Assembly: GCF_012726195.1 (NCBI RefSeq)
Contig: NZ_JAASAF010000002.1
Span: 627,965-691,964 of the forward strand
Reading direction: 5' to 3'
From: Rhodococcus sp. HNM0563
Lineage (GTDB): Bacteria > Actinomycetota > Actinomycetes > Mycobacteriales > Mycobacteriaceae
DNA length: 64,000 bases
Under the pieces are notes generated by a model that worked only from the letters and a program-made list of their open reading frames with translations, did no database searches and was not told where the DNA came from. Within the stretch, counting starts at the first letter, position 1, and every line of letters starts with the position of its first letter. A program made the position numbers and the translations under genes. Of this stretch, positions 1-8,168 are shown piece by piece.

Positions 1-30
1 CCGTTCCTGGACAGGTCCGCTCGTGACGGA

Positions 31-65
31 CCTCCTGACGTTGCCACACCGACGACATCAGGAGG
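31..65. terminator. Stem-loop after the first acyl-CoA catabolic operon
   Basis: An inverted repeat pairs 31-41 with 55-65 (11 pairs including one G-T wobble) around a 13-base loop. It lies just past the stop codon of the minus-strand operon, which fits a transcription end. No T-run follows, so an operator for a gene to the left is also possible. Confidence 0.4.
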
Positions 66-77
66 TTGTTACCTGCG

Positions 78-1106
78 TCACTCGGTGATCGCCGACCACA
101 CATCCCCGGCCGCGACAGCCGCCTCGAGAAGCTCCGCGTCCCACGACGACACAGTTCCGAACTCGCTCCGCCACGAGAGGACGCGGTTCGCGTGCCGATG
201 CAGTTCGTGTTCCATCGTGAAGCCGATCGCACCGAGGGCCTGGTGCGCATTTCGGGCGACCACGGCCGCCGCATGGCCTGTGCAGGATGCCGCGACGGCA
301 ATCGCAAATCTCGTTGCACTGCTGTCGAACCCGTTCGCGGAGGCCGCTGCGACCGCCGCGTCCGCAGCGGCGCGTGCAAGAGCCGACTCCGCGGCGATAT
401 CGGCCACGAGGGCCTGGACTGCCTGGAACTTTCCGAGCGGACGTCCGAACTGGACGCGTGCCGTGACGTGTTCGACGACGAGTTGCAGAATCCGGTCCAT
501 CGCACCCACCGAGGACAGTGTGCGCGCCAGTGCACCCCGGTACCGAAATTCCGCGGCCACCGACGCGGGCACCTCCGCACCCGAGAGCGCGGCGACATCG
601 ACATGGACGTGGTCGCGTGGCTCCGACGCGAGATTCACACCCTCGGTGAGTTCGATCCGAGCGCGGGGCACATCGGCGACCCGCCACGCATCTGCGCGGT
701 CCTGCCAGAGCACGACGATCGAGTCCACGTCGCGCGCCCACGGCACGAATCGGGCCTCACCGTCGACATCGAGCACGGCGGCGGTGCGCACACCGTCGCT
801 CGCTTCGAGTCCGGCGGTAGCGAGCAGCCACCCCGCGAGCAGGTCGTTCTCGGCGACAGGCACCGCCGCTGCCGCTGCCCCGGCCGCGGTGAGGAGCAGC
901 GCCGCCTCCGTCCAGCCTGCGCCACTGCCCCCGGCGGATTCGTCACCTGTGAGGCGGGCGAGCCCCAGCTCGCTCAACGTGTTCCACAGGGCGCGGTCGA
1001 ACTCGATGACCTCGCCGATGCGGTGGTCATCACCGGAGATGAAGACTTCGGCGAGCATTCGCTCGAAGTCACGCAATTCGGTGTTGTCCCTGGTCTCGTC
1101 GGTCAT
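78..1106 (-). CDS. Acyl-CoA dehydrogenase, short partner of a heteromeric pair
   Basis: A 342-residue FAD-dependent acyl-CoA dehydrogenase-like protein that would take part in alpha,beta-desaturation of an acyl-CoA in the cytosol. The C-terminal helical domain is recognisable (VQFGRPLGKFQAVQ near residue 215, HQALGAIGFTMEHELHRH near 285). The N-terminal and middle domains are short and divergent. It starts with a 4-base ATGA overlap on the stop of the preceding ACAD. A short (about 340 aa) and a longer (about 380 aa) ACAD encoded side by side is the arrangement of the alpha2beta2 ACADs of actinobacterial steroid catabolism (the FadE28/FadE29 type), where only one subunit carries the full catalytic set. 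The heteromer is inferred from size, divergence and coupling; the substrate is unknown. Confidence 0.82.
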   Translation of the reverse strand: MTDETRDNTELRDFERMLAEVFISGDDHRIGEVIEFDRALWNTLSELGLARLTGDESAGGSGAGWTEAALLLTAAGAAAAAVPVAENDLLAGWLLATAGLEASDGVRTAAVLDVDGEARFVPWARDVDSIVVLWQDRADAWRVADVPRARIELTEGVNLASEPRDHVHVDVAALSGAEVPASVAAEFRYRGALARTLSSVGAMDRILQLVVEHVTARVQFGRPLGKFQAVQALVADIAAESALARAAADAAVAAASANGFDSSATRFAIAVAASCTGHAAAVVARNAHQALGAIGFTMEHELHRHANRVLSWRSEFGTVSSWDAELLEAAVAAGDVWSAITE

Positions 1107-2248
1107 CTCAATCCCAATCCTCGTGCGATGACGCCGCGCAGGATCTCGCTGGTGCCCCCGCGCAATGTGAAGCCCGGACGCTGCATGACTCCCGCCCGGA
1201 TGAGTTTCGCCAGATACTCGTCGCTCGCGGTATACCCCGCGAGTTCGTCGGCGAGGTCTGCAATGTCGCCCTCGGTCTTGGTGCCGAGCACCTTCACCAC
1301 CGATGCCGCAAGTTCTGCATTCTCACCGCGTTCGAGCGATTCCGACACCGCTGTGGACATCCGGTGCAGTCCCGCGATCCGGGCGATGGCCGCGCCGAGC
1401 CCGGTGTCGGCTTCGACAGTTCCGGCTCCGACCCCGCGGACGAGGCCCTCCAGCACACCGAACGTCGACAAGAAGCGTTCGGGTCCGCTCCGCTCGAAGC
1501 CGAGCTCGCTCGTGACCTGCTCCCAGCCCGACCCGACTGCCCCCAGCACGAGGTCGTCGGGAACGAAGACGTCCTCGAGCAGCACCTCGTTGAAGTGGTG
1601 GTCGCCCGACATCGACAGGATCGGACGAATGGTCACCCCTGGCGAGTCGAGCAGCACGATGAACTGGCTCAGACCGTCATGACGGTGAGCGGGATCGAGG
1701 GGCGCGGAGCGGGCGAGTCCGAAGAACGCGTCGGCGTGATGCGCGCCCGACGTCCACAGTTTCGTGCCGGTGATCTTCCAGCCGCCGTCGACCTGCACGG
1801 CGCGGGTCTTGACGCTGGCCAGGTCCGACCCCGACTCCGGCTCCGACATCCCGATGGCCCAGCAGATTTCGCCCGCCGCGATGCCGGGAAGGAATCGCTG
1901 CTTCTGTGCCTCGGTGCCGTACTTCAGCAGCGACGGCGCGGCCTGCCGGTCGGCGACCCACTGCGCCGCCACCGGAGCACCCACAGCCAGGAGTTCCTCG
2001 GTAACCACGAACCGCTCCATGAAGGTGCGCCCGTGGCCACCGTATTCGGTGGGAATCGTCATGCCGACCCACCCCTTCGCAGCAAGTGCCCGGGTGAAAT
2101 CGACGTTCCACTGGGTCAGCCAGGTATCGATTCCCGGTGTGAACACACCGGCGTCGATCTGTTCCCTCAGGAATACCCGCACCTGCGCGCGTAGTTCGGC
2201 GAGCGCCGGGTCGGGTGCCTCCGCCTGCGGGACCAATCGTGTACTCAT
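1103..2248 (-). CDS. Acyl-CoA dehydrogenase, long partner of a heteromeric pair
   Basis: A 381-residue acyl-CoA dehydrogenase. Visible are the N-terminal helical domain, the FAD/substrate segment IGMSEPESGSDLASVKTRA near residue 135, and the C-terminal signature LRGGTSEILRGVIARGLGLR. The chosen start, MSTRLVPQ, is preceded by a GGAAGAG-type ribosome site and overlaps the stop of the upstream TetR gene by 4 bases (ATGA). A longer open frame upstream has no supporting signal. The downstream ACAD overlaps its stop, so the two are translationally coupled and probably form one heteromeric enzyme. Family assignment is firm; the substrate could be a branched or cyclic side chain and cannot be read from the sequence. 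Confidence 0.9.
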   Translation of the reverse strand: MSTRLVPQAEAPDPALAELRAQVRVFLREQIDAGVFTPGIDTWLTQWNVDFTRALAAKGWVGMTIPTEYGGHGRTFMERFVVTEELLAVGAPVAAQWVADRQAAPSLLKYGTEAQKQRFLPGIAAGEICWAIGMSEPESGSDLASVKTRAVQVDGGWKITGTKLWTSGAHHADAFFGLARSAPLDPAHRHDGLSQFIVLLDSPGVTIRPILSMSGDHHFNEVLLEDVFVPDDLVLGAVGSGWEQVTSELGFERSGPERFLSTFGVLEGLVRGVGAGTVEADTGLGAAIARIAGLHRMSTAVSESLERGENAELAASVVKVLGTKTEGDIADLADELAGYTASDEYLAKLIRAGVMQRPGFTLRGGTSEILRGVIARGLGLR

Positions 2249-2862
2249 CGTGATTCTCTTCCGTCGTGCGGGGCAATGCTCGTCCCGCTCGGGCACAACA
2301 AATCCATCGCCATGTCGGCGTACCGCTCGGCGATCGCGTCGGGACCATCAGGGCCTGCGGGGTCATACCAGTTCGCGATCGCCGACACCATCGCCAGGAT
2401 CGATCTACGGCAATCGTCGGGATACTTCGTCGTGAAGAGCCCCTGGCGGACGCCCTCGTCGATGATGCCTCGCATCCGCTTGCGACCCGCTCGACGGCGC
2501 TCGTCGTACTGCCGTGCTCCGTCGGGTTCCAGGTTGCGCACCTCGGTCGCGATCAACTGCCCCTGCAGCGGGTACTGCGTGCGGAACTTGACGTTGCCCC
2601 GGACGAATGCTCGCAACTGCGCTACGGGATCATCTCCCGCACCGGCGAGTTCGGCATCGCACACCGCGTCGTACGTGTCGACACCGTCGAGCAGGATCGC
2701 GAGCAGCAGATCCTGCTTGTTCTTGTAGTGGTAGTACAGCGCCGACAGGCTCACGCCCGCTTCCTGCGCGATGGTGCGGATCGAAGAGGCACCGTACCCG
2801 TTGCGCACGAACTCTTTGCGCCCCACATCGATGAACAGCCGCTGTTTGGGAGACGGAGTCAT
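2245..2862 (-). CDS. TetR-family transcriptional regulator inside the operon
   Basis: A 205-residue TetR repressor. The N-terminal helix-turn-helix reads ASSIRTIAQEAGVSLSALYY, followed by the usual HYKNKQDLLLAIL helix. The rest is the ligand-binding domain, with a C-terminal helix pair typical of acyl-CoA or fatty-acid-responsive members. The start MTPSPKQRLF overlaps the upstream CoA ligase stop by 4 bases; an upstream extension of the frame runs into the ligase and is rejected. It is cotranscribed with the ACADs, ligase and hydratase, so it probably autoregulates the operon through the palindrome at 6481-6490. The effector is likely a CoA thioester of the pathway (inference). Confidence 0.9.
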   Translation of the reverse strand: MTPSPKQRLFIDVGRKEFVRNGYGASSIRTIAQEAGVSLSALYYHYKNKQDLLLAILLDGVDTYDAVCDAELAGAGDDPVAQLRAFVRGNVKFRTQYPLQGQLIATEVRNLEPDGARQYDERRRAGRKRMRGIIDEGVRQGLFTTKYPDDCRRSILAMVSAIANWYDPAGPDGPDAIAERYADMAMDLLCPSGTSIAPHDGRESR

Positions 2863-4427
2863 CCCGACGTCCCCGCACCGGCAGCATCCGCAATGAGGTC
2901 TTGCAATGCACCCTTGACCATCTTTCCGGTCGACGTACGCGGCAGGGCGTCGACGAACCGAACCTTTCTCGGGCACTTGAACTTCGACAGCCGTTCGTGA
3001 CAGAAATCGATGATCTCCCGTTCGAGCTCATCGCTGGGGTCGACGCCGTCTGCCGGTCGCACGAACGCTTCGACCCGTTCACCACGGTCTGCATCCGGCA
3101 CACCCACGACCGCGACATCACCCACCACCGGGTGGAGAGCAAGAATGTTCTCGATCTCCTGCGGGTAGATATTCACGCCACCGGAGATGATCGTGAACTT
3201 GTCGCGACCGGTGAGGAACAGGTAGCCGTCCGCGTCGAGATAGCCGAGGTCGCCGTTGGTTGCCCAGTTCTTCTCGAACGGATGTCGCGCCGATTCGGTC
3301 TTGACCGGGTCCTTGTGATACTCGAGGTTCTGCACGGGTTTCTCGAAGTAGACGGTCCCCGCTCGGCCCGCAGCCAGCTCGGTTCCGTCACCGTCACAGA
3401 TGTGTGCGATTCCGCTACTTCCGGGCCCCCCTGTGCGCCCGACACTTCCGGGCTTGCGGAGCCACTCCTGCGGCGTGATCAAGGTACTGCCGATCGCCTC
3501 GGTGGCCGAGTAGTACTCGTACACGATATCGCCCCACCACTCGATGAGGCGCTGTTTGACCTCGACGGGGCACGGCGCCGCCGAGTGGACAGCGCACCGC
3601 AGCGACGACAGATCGTACTTGTTCCGCACCTCTTCAGGGAGACGAAGTAGTCGCACGAAATGTGTGGGGACCCATTGGCTGTGCGTAACGCGATAGCGTT
3701 CGATCAGTTCCAGCGCCTGTTCCGCGTCGAAACGCTCCATCAGTACGACGGTGCCGCCCAGTGCCTGAGTGAGCACACTGTAGCGCAGTGGCGCGGAGTG
3801 ATAGATGGGTGCGGGCGACAGGTAGACGGTGTCGTCACCGAATCCGAGATGCCGCATCATTCCGATGAGGGGGATACCCGGGTCCTCGTCGATCTGCACA
3901 CCGCTGAGTCGGGGCTTGATTCCCTTGGGACGCCCCGTGGTTCCTGACGAGTACAGCATGTCGCTGCCTCGCGGTTGGTCGGTGGGCGGCACAGCGGGGA
4001 GGCCGGCGACCTCGGATTCGTAGTCGAGATGACCAGGGATCGAACCGCCGAAGGCGATGCGATGCTGCACCTTCGGTGTCGAGTCGACGACCTCCGCGGC
4101 GAGCGACGCGAGAGGCGCCGATACAACGAGGATCTTCGCGTCGCAGTCGTCCACGACATACGCGGCCTCCGCAGCCGCGAGATGCGAATTGACGAATGTG
4201 ATGTAGACACCCGAACGAATTGCACCCCAATACAGTTCGTACACCGTGGCGTCATTGACCGTGATCACTGCGATGTGGTCACCGGCACCCACATCGTGCG
4301 CACGCAACCAATGCGCGAACCGGACGGAGTTATCTTCGAGTTCACGATAGGTGATCACCCGTCCGGTCGCGGCCTCGTGTACCGCGGGCCGATCCGGGTG
4401 CGTTGCTGCGTAGCGGCCCGGGTACAT
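2859..4427 (-). CDS. AMP-forming acyl-CoA synthetase (CoA ligase)
   Basis: A 522-residue ANL-superfamily enzyme that would activate a carboxylic acid to its CoA thioester with ATP. Motifs in order: YSSGTTGRPKG (ATP loop) near residue 160, YYSATEAIGS, DGYLFLTGRDKFTIISGG, and the C-terminal lysine motif RTSTGKMVKGAL. The start MYPGRYAATHPD lies two bases after the stop of the upstream ACAD and fixes a normal N-terminus; a longer frame upstream is antisense read-through. It sits between an ACAD and the TetR gene in one operon and probably supplies the acyl-CoA used by the neighbouring dehydrogenases. A medium-chain or alicyclic acid is possible but unproven. Confidence 0.9.
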   Translation of the reverse strand: MYPGRYAATHPDRPAVHEAATGRVITYRELEDNSVRFAHWLRAHDVGAGDHIAVITVNDATVYELYWGAIRSGVYITFVNSHLAAAEAAYVVDDCDAKILVVSAPLASLAAEVVDSTPKVQHRIAFGGSIPGHLDYESEVAGLPAVPPTDQPRGSDMLYSSGTTGRPKGIKPRLSGVQIDEDPGIPLIGMMRHLGFGDDTVYLSPAPIYHSAPLRYSVLTQALGGTVVLMERFDAEQALELIERYRVTHSQWVPTHFVRLLRLPEEVRNKYDLSSLRCAVHSAAPCPVEVKQRLIEWWGDIVYEYYSATEAIGSTLITPQEWLRKPGSVGRTGGPGSSGIAHICDGDGTELAAGRAGTVYFEKPVQNLEYHKDPVKTESARHPFEKNWATNGDLGYLDADGYLFLTGRDKFTIISGGVNIYPQEIENILALHPVVGDVAVVGVPDADRGERVEAFVRPADGVDPSDELEREIIDFCHERLSKFKCPRKVRFVDALPRTSTGKMVKGALQDLIADAAGAGTSG

Positions 4428-4429
4428 GA

Positions 4430-5587
4430 TTACAGCCCCAGATCCTTGGAGATGATCGTCTTCATGACTTCGCTGGTGCCACCGTAGATCCGGGTGACAC
4501 GCGTGTCGGCGTAGAGCCGCGCGATCGGGTACTCGGTGATGTAGCCGTAGCCACCGTGCAACTGCAGGCACTTGTCGATGACCCGGCCCGCAACTTCCGT
4601 GCAGAACAGTTTTGCGCGCGCGGCGTCGGCGACCGATAGTTCCTTGCGGTCGAGCAGTTCGAGGCAGTGGTCGACGTAGACGCGCGCGGCCTGAGTTTCG
4701 GCGGAGCACTCGGCGAGCACGAACTTCGAATTCTGGAACGAGGCGACGGGCTTGCCGAACACCTTGCGGTCCTGCGTGTATGCGATCGCATGCGAGATCG
4801 CGGCCTCCGCGAATCCGACCTGGTTCAGTGCGATGGCGAGGCGCTCCTGGGGAAGGTTGTGCGCGAGGTAGCCGAATCCGGCACCCTCCTCACCGAGGAG
4901 GTTCTCGACCGGAACCTTGACGTCGCTGTAGGACAGCTCGGCGGTGTCCTGCTGGTGCAGACCGATCTTGTTGAGCTTGCGGCCGACGGCGAAACCCTCG
5001 GTCGCGGTGGGGACGGCGATGATCGACAGGCCACCACGCCGGTTCTCCGGATCGAACGGCGAGGTGCGGCACACCGTGAGGATCAGATCGGCGGTGGCGC
5101 CACCGGTGATGAACGTCTTGGCGCCGTTGACGATGTAGTGCGAGCCGTCTTCCGACAGCTTCGCGGTGGTCGCGATGTTCGCGAGGTCGGAACCGGTGCC
5201 CGGCTCGGTCATCGCGATGGCGGTCATGATCGAACCGTCCGCAAAGCCGGGGAGCCAGCGCTTGCGCTGCTCCTCGGTGGCGTACTCGAGCAGGTACGGC
5301 AGGATCAGGCACGCGTGGACGGTGTAACCACCGAAGGACACGCCGGCGCGCGCGACCTCTTCGAACACGATCGTGTTGTAGATGAAGCTGGATTCTCCTC
5401 CGCCACCGAATTCTTCGGGTACCTGGATACCGAGGATGCCGAGTTCGCCGAGTCGCCGGAAGAACTCACGCGGGGGATGCCCGAGCTCGTCCCACTCCTC
5501 TCGGTGCGGGGCAACCTCGCGCTCGATGAAGTCGCGCACCATCTGGCGGAACGCGTCGTGCTCTTCTGTGAGGATCGTCCTCTTCAC
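4430..5587 (-). CDS. Acyl-CoA dehydrogenase
   Basis: A 385-residue FAD acyl-CoA dehydrogenase of normal length with all domains. Visible are the IAMTEPGTGSDLANIATTA flavin/substrate segment near residue 125, VNGAKTFITGG, the DRKVFGKPVASFQNSKF helix and QLHGGYGYITEYPI, with C-terminal RIYGGTSEVMKTIISKDLGL. It starts with GTG after a GAAGGA ribosome site and is followed within two bases by the CoA ligase start. As the second gene of the operon it would catalyse the first oxidation of the acyl-CoA, independently of the paired ACADs downstream. Resemblance is to short/branched-chain or isovaleryl-type enzymes; exact specificity is unknown. Confidence 0.92.
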   Translation of the reverse strand: MKRTILTEEHDAFRQMVRDFIEREVAPHREEWDELGHPPREFFRRLGELGILGIQVPEEFGGGGESSFIYNTIVFEEVARAGVSFGGYTVHACLILPYLLEYATEEQRKRWLPGFADGSIMTAIAMTEPGTGSDLANIATTAKLSEDGSHYIVNGAKTFITGGATADLILTVCRTSPFDPENRRGGLSIIAVPTATEGFAVGRKLNKIGLHQQDTAELSYSDVKVPVENLLGEEGAGFGYLAHNLPQERLAIALNQVGFAEAAISHAIAYTQDRKVFGKPVASFQNSKFVLAECSAETQAARVYVDHCLELLDRKELSVADAARAKLFCTEVAGRVIDKCLQLHGGYGYITEYPIARLYADTRVTRIYGGTSEVMKTIISKDLGL

Positions 5588-5611
5588 AGCTGTGTCCTTC
5601 GGTCTCGGAGT

Positions 5612-6421
5612 TCAGTTACCGGTGAAGTTGCCCGGCCGGCGTTCCATGAACGCGGCGAGAGCCTCTCGGTGGTCTTCGGTGTGGTGCGACAGCGCCTGCA
5701 GCGAGGCGGACAGTTCGAGGAGGGTGTCGAGGTCGACGCGCTGTCCTTCGCGGAGCAGCTTCTTGGTCATGCGAAGTGCGTGCGGCGGATTGACGGCGAC
5801 GCGATCGGCGAGGGCGCGGGCGGTGGCGAGCAGCTCTTCGGGTGAGGTGACCTGGGAAACCATGCCCCAGTCGAGTGCGGTGGCAGCGTCGACGCGGTCG
5901 CCGGTGAAGGCCATTTCGGCGGCGCGAGCGGCACCGATCGCGCGTGGGAGCAGCCACGCGCCGCCGTCACCTGGGATGATGCCGAGCTTGACGAAGCTCT
6001 CCGCGAAGAACGCCTTGGTCGACGCGACCCGCATGTCGCACATCATCGCGAGGTCGCAACCCGCACCCACGGCCGGCCCGTTGACAGCCGCGATGATGGG
6101 CACCTCGCAGTGGAAGATCGCTTTGGGCAGGCGCTGGATGCCGCGCCGGTAGCCGTCGCGGAGCGCATGCGGGGCACCGGCGAACATGCCGGCGCGATCG
6201 ACCATGTCCTTGACATTGCCGCCCGCGGAGAACGCCGAGCCTGCACCGGTGAGGATCACGACGCGGGTGTCGACGTCCGCGTTCGCCTCGTCGACGAGTG
6301 CGACGAGGCGTTCGACGACGTCGTCTCCCGAGATGGGGTTCCGCGCCTCGGGAAGGTTGATCGTCCACGTGACGACGTGGCCGTCCCGTTCGGCGAGTAC
6401 GACATCCTGCGAGGCGCTCAT
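5612..6421 (-). CDS. Enoyl-CoA hydratase/isomerase family protein
   Basis: A 269-residue crotonase-fold protein, first gene of the minus-strand operon. The oxyanion-hole region reads GAGSAFSAGGNVKDM and AVNGPAVGAGCDLAMMCDMR. Further on are AESFVKLGIIPGDGGAWLL and AAEMAFTGDRVDA, the latter keeping a glutamate at the second catalytic position. By eye, the first catalytic glutamate of classical crotonase is shifted or replaced, so hydration is likely but another crotonase reaction is possible. A strong GGAAGGA ribosome site precedes the ATG. Promoter and operator lie directly upstream at 6481-6519. Confidence 0.88.
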   Translation of the reverse strand: MSASQDVVLAERDGHVVTWTINLPEARNPISGDDVVERLVALVDEANADVDTRVVILTGAGSAFSAGGNVKDMVDRAGMFAGAPHALRDGYRRGIQRLPKAIFHCEVPIIAAVNGPAVGAGCDLAMMCDMRVASTKAFFAESFVKLGIIPGDGGAWLLPRAIGAARAAEMAFTGDRVDAATALDWGMVSQVTSPEELLATARALADRVAVNPPHALRMTKKLLREGQRVDLDTLLELSASLQALSHHTEDHREALAAFMERRPGNFTGN

Positions 6422-6462
6422 GGGCGTAGTCCTTCCGTAGCGATGCTGTCGACGGTTGCCGA

Positions 6463-6478
6463 ACCCAAATTCTTGGGT
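6463..6478. promoter_or_regulatory. Inverted repeat in the operon leader
   Basis: ACCCAA and TTGGGT (6463-6468, 6473-6478) flank a 4-base spacer, between the candidate operator at 6481-6490 and the start of the hydratase gene. It may be a second regulator site or an RNA hairpin in the 5' leader. Confidence 0.45.
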
Positions 6479-6480
6479 CG

Positions 6481-6490
6481 AACGATCGTT
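6481..6490. promoter_or_regulatory. Candidate TetR operator, palindrome AACGATCGTT
   Basis: A perfect 10-base palindrome immediately downstream of the predicted -10 box of the operon, where a bound repressor would block initiation. The operon's own TetR product (2245-2862) is the obvious candidate protein, by inference. Confidence 0.5.
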
Positions 6491-6519
6491 AAACTACGGT
6501 GTGCGCAACAGACTGTAAA
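6491..6519 (-). promoter_or_regulatory. Predicted sigma-70-type promoter of the 78-6421 operon
   Basis: On the minus strand TTTACA (6514-6519) and TAGTTT (6491-6496) are separated by exactly 17 bases, a good -35/-10 match for a high-GC actinomycete. The region is AT-rich compared with its surroundings and lies about 70 bases upstream of the hydratase start. Confidence 0.5.
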
Positions 6520-6538
6520 GAGTCCCCGCCGATTTCGC

Positions 6539-8092
6539 TCAGTCGGGCAGGCTTACGCCCGATTCGGCAATTCTTATGGCCACTTCCTCGGGAAAGACAT
6601 TGCGGAAGACGAACGGATCTCGGCCGAGCACCCAGCCCGGGGCAAGCGCGGTTGCATAACGCTCGAAGTAGCCGATCTGCTTACCGAACAGCACCATTTC
6701 CTCGGGACTGGTGGTGTTCCATTGTCGTCCCAGCGATACGAGCGCACCGATCAGCGCACTGAGCCGGAGCTCCGAGAGATCGCGTCCCAGTAACGGCCCG
6801 AAAGTCTCCGCCACCTGCCGTCCGACCTCCACATCGTCGACATCGAGGTTCTCCGCGACGCCAAGCTCCCGGATGCTCCTCGCAACTGAGGAGAAGTCAC
6901 CGTCGAGCAGCGCCGAGCGGAACAGCTCACGCAGCACCGTCCGCCACTGGTCGGGGAGTTCGCCGACGATCCCGAAGTCGAGTAGCGCAACGCGGCCGTC
7001 GTCGAGGTACCACAGGTTTCCGGCGTGCACATCACCGTGGAACGGGCCGTGCATCAGCACCGCCTCGATCCACACCTTCACGCCGCGCCGAACCAGCAGA
7101 GCGGTGTCGAGACCGTCGTCCTCCCGCACGACACGATCGAGGGGTGTTCCCTTCAGTCGCTCCATACAGATCACCCGCGGACCACACCACTGCCAGTACA
7201 CCTCGGGCACAGTCACGAATCGGTTGTCGCCGAACGCCCCGATATTGTTGCGGAAGCGATCCTGCCGGTCCGCTTCGACCGCGGCGTTGAGCTCGGTCAT
7301 CGTGGCGTTGTAGAGATCGCGGATGATCGCGGGAGTGTTGGCGATCCGGAAGAACTCGAAGATCCGCAGGATCTTGGCGCCGACGTACGCCGCGCGCAGG
7401 TCGACGAGCATGCGCCGCGCGATCCCGGGCCGTTGCACCTTGATCACGGCTTCGCGCCCGTCCCGGAGCACACAACCGTGGACCTGCGCCACCGAAGCCG
7501 CCGCGAGTGGCACATCGTCGAAGGACGAGAACATCTCCCCGATCGGATGCCCGAGGTCTTCCTCGATGACCGCGCGGGCCTGCTCGGACGGGAAGGTGGG
7601 CACGTCGTCGAGCATGCGCAGGCAAGCGTCGGCGAGCGGAGCGGGAAACAGCCCCGGCGACGACGCGACGAGCTGCCCGAGCTTCACGAACGTGGGTCCG
7701 AGATGTTCGAAGGCGTCGACCGTGCCGTGTGCGGCGGCGTCGACGAGGCTACGACAGTCTGCACGCCCCATCGGCCGCAGCACCGACCACCGCAGGATCG
7801 CCCACGTCACGAAGGCGACGAGGGCACAGGCGACGACGACCGCGCGTCCGAGTTCGGCGAGTCCGAACCGTTCGAGCGGCGGAGTCTCGACATGCAGCGC
7901 ATCCGGAGGCGGCCCACCCGCGAACGGACCCACCGGCCCCGCCCCGTCCGACGCACCGTTCCGTCCGGTGTTCTCGTGCAACACCCGCCCCAATCCATCC
8001 CATCGTGCCCCCCACCAGGACACGGCTTCGTGCACGCTACCCGGAGAACCGCCACAATCGAAGTGCCCGCAACCTGCTTCGTAAGACTTCAT
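6539..8092 (-). CDS. ABC1/AarF (UbiB-type) atypical protein kinase
   Basis: A 517-residue member of the ABC1/ADCK/UbiB family of atypical kinase-like ATPases linked to quinone and isoprenoid lipid metabolism. Motifs are the family-specific FVKLGQL, the alanine-rich loop AAASVAQVHG, the lysine strand AVIKVQRPG, the catalytic HGDVHAGNLW and the metal-binding LLDFGIVG. A hydrophobic segment near residues 85-105 (AVVVACALVAFVTWAIL) may be a membrane anchor. The first ~70 residues are low-complexity, so the true start may be further in. It is divergent from the ECF sigma gene. A role in menaquinone-related metabolism is only a family-level suggestion. Confidence 0.85.
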   Translation of the reverse strand: MKSYEAGCGHFDCGGSPGSVHEAVSWWGARWDGLGRVLHENTGRNGASDGAGPVGPFAGGPPPDALHVETPPLERFGLAELGRAVVVACALVAFVTWAILRWSVLRPMGRADCRSLVDAAAHGTVDAFEHLGPTFVKLGQLVASSPGLFPAPLADACLRMLDDVPTFPSEQARAVIEEDLGHPIGEMFSSFDDVPLAAASVAQVHGCVLRDGREAVIKVQRPGIARRMLVDLRAAYVGAKILRIFEFFRIANTPAIIRDLYNATMTELNAAVEADRQDRFRNNIGAFGDNRFVTVPEVYWQWCGPRVICMERLKGTPLDRVVREDDGLDTALLVRRGVKVWIEAVLMHGPFHGDVHAGNLWYLDDGRVALLDFGIVGELPDQWRTVLRELFRSALLDGDFSSVARSIRELGVAENLDVDDVEVGRQVAETFGPLLGRDLSELRLSALIGALVSLGRQWNTTSPEEMVLFGKQIGYFERYATALAPGWVLGRDPFVFRNVFPEEVAIRIAESGVSLPD

Positions 8093-8109
8093 GGTCTGTT
8101 GTGTGTCGG

Positions 8110-8131
8110 TGCCCGGTACTACGCTCGGGCA
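8110..8131. promoter_or_regulatory. Inverted repeat between ABC1 and sigma-factor genes
   Basis: TGCCCG and CGGGCA are separated by 10 bases in the 76-base divergent intergenic region. It could be a binding site for a dimeric regulator of the sigma gene. No clear -35/-10 pair was resolved. Confidence 0.3.
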
Positions 8132-8168
8132 GGTAGTTGTTCAGGAAGTCGACCGAGGGCGGGGACCC

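Noticed and set aside
1-58. Minus-strand ATG at 58 reading to the window edge
   Set aside because: Only 19 codons are visible, no ribosome site precedes it, and the sequence forms part of a stem-loop. A gene cannot be supported.
66-1682. Long plus-strand open frame opposite the ACAD genes, and similar long antisense frames elsewhere
   Set aside because: Arginine- and serine-rich translations without domains, opposite well-supported genes, are typical shadows of high-GC coding sequence.
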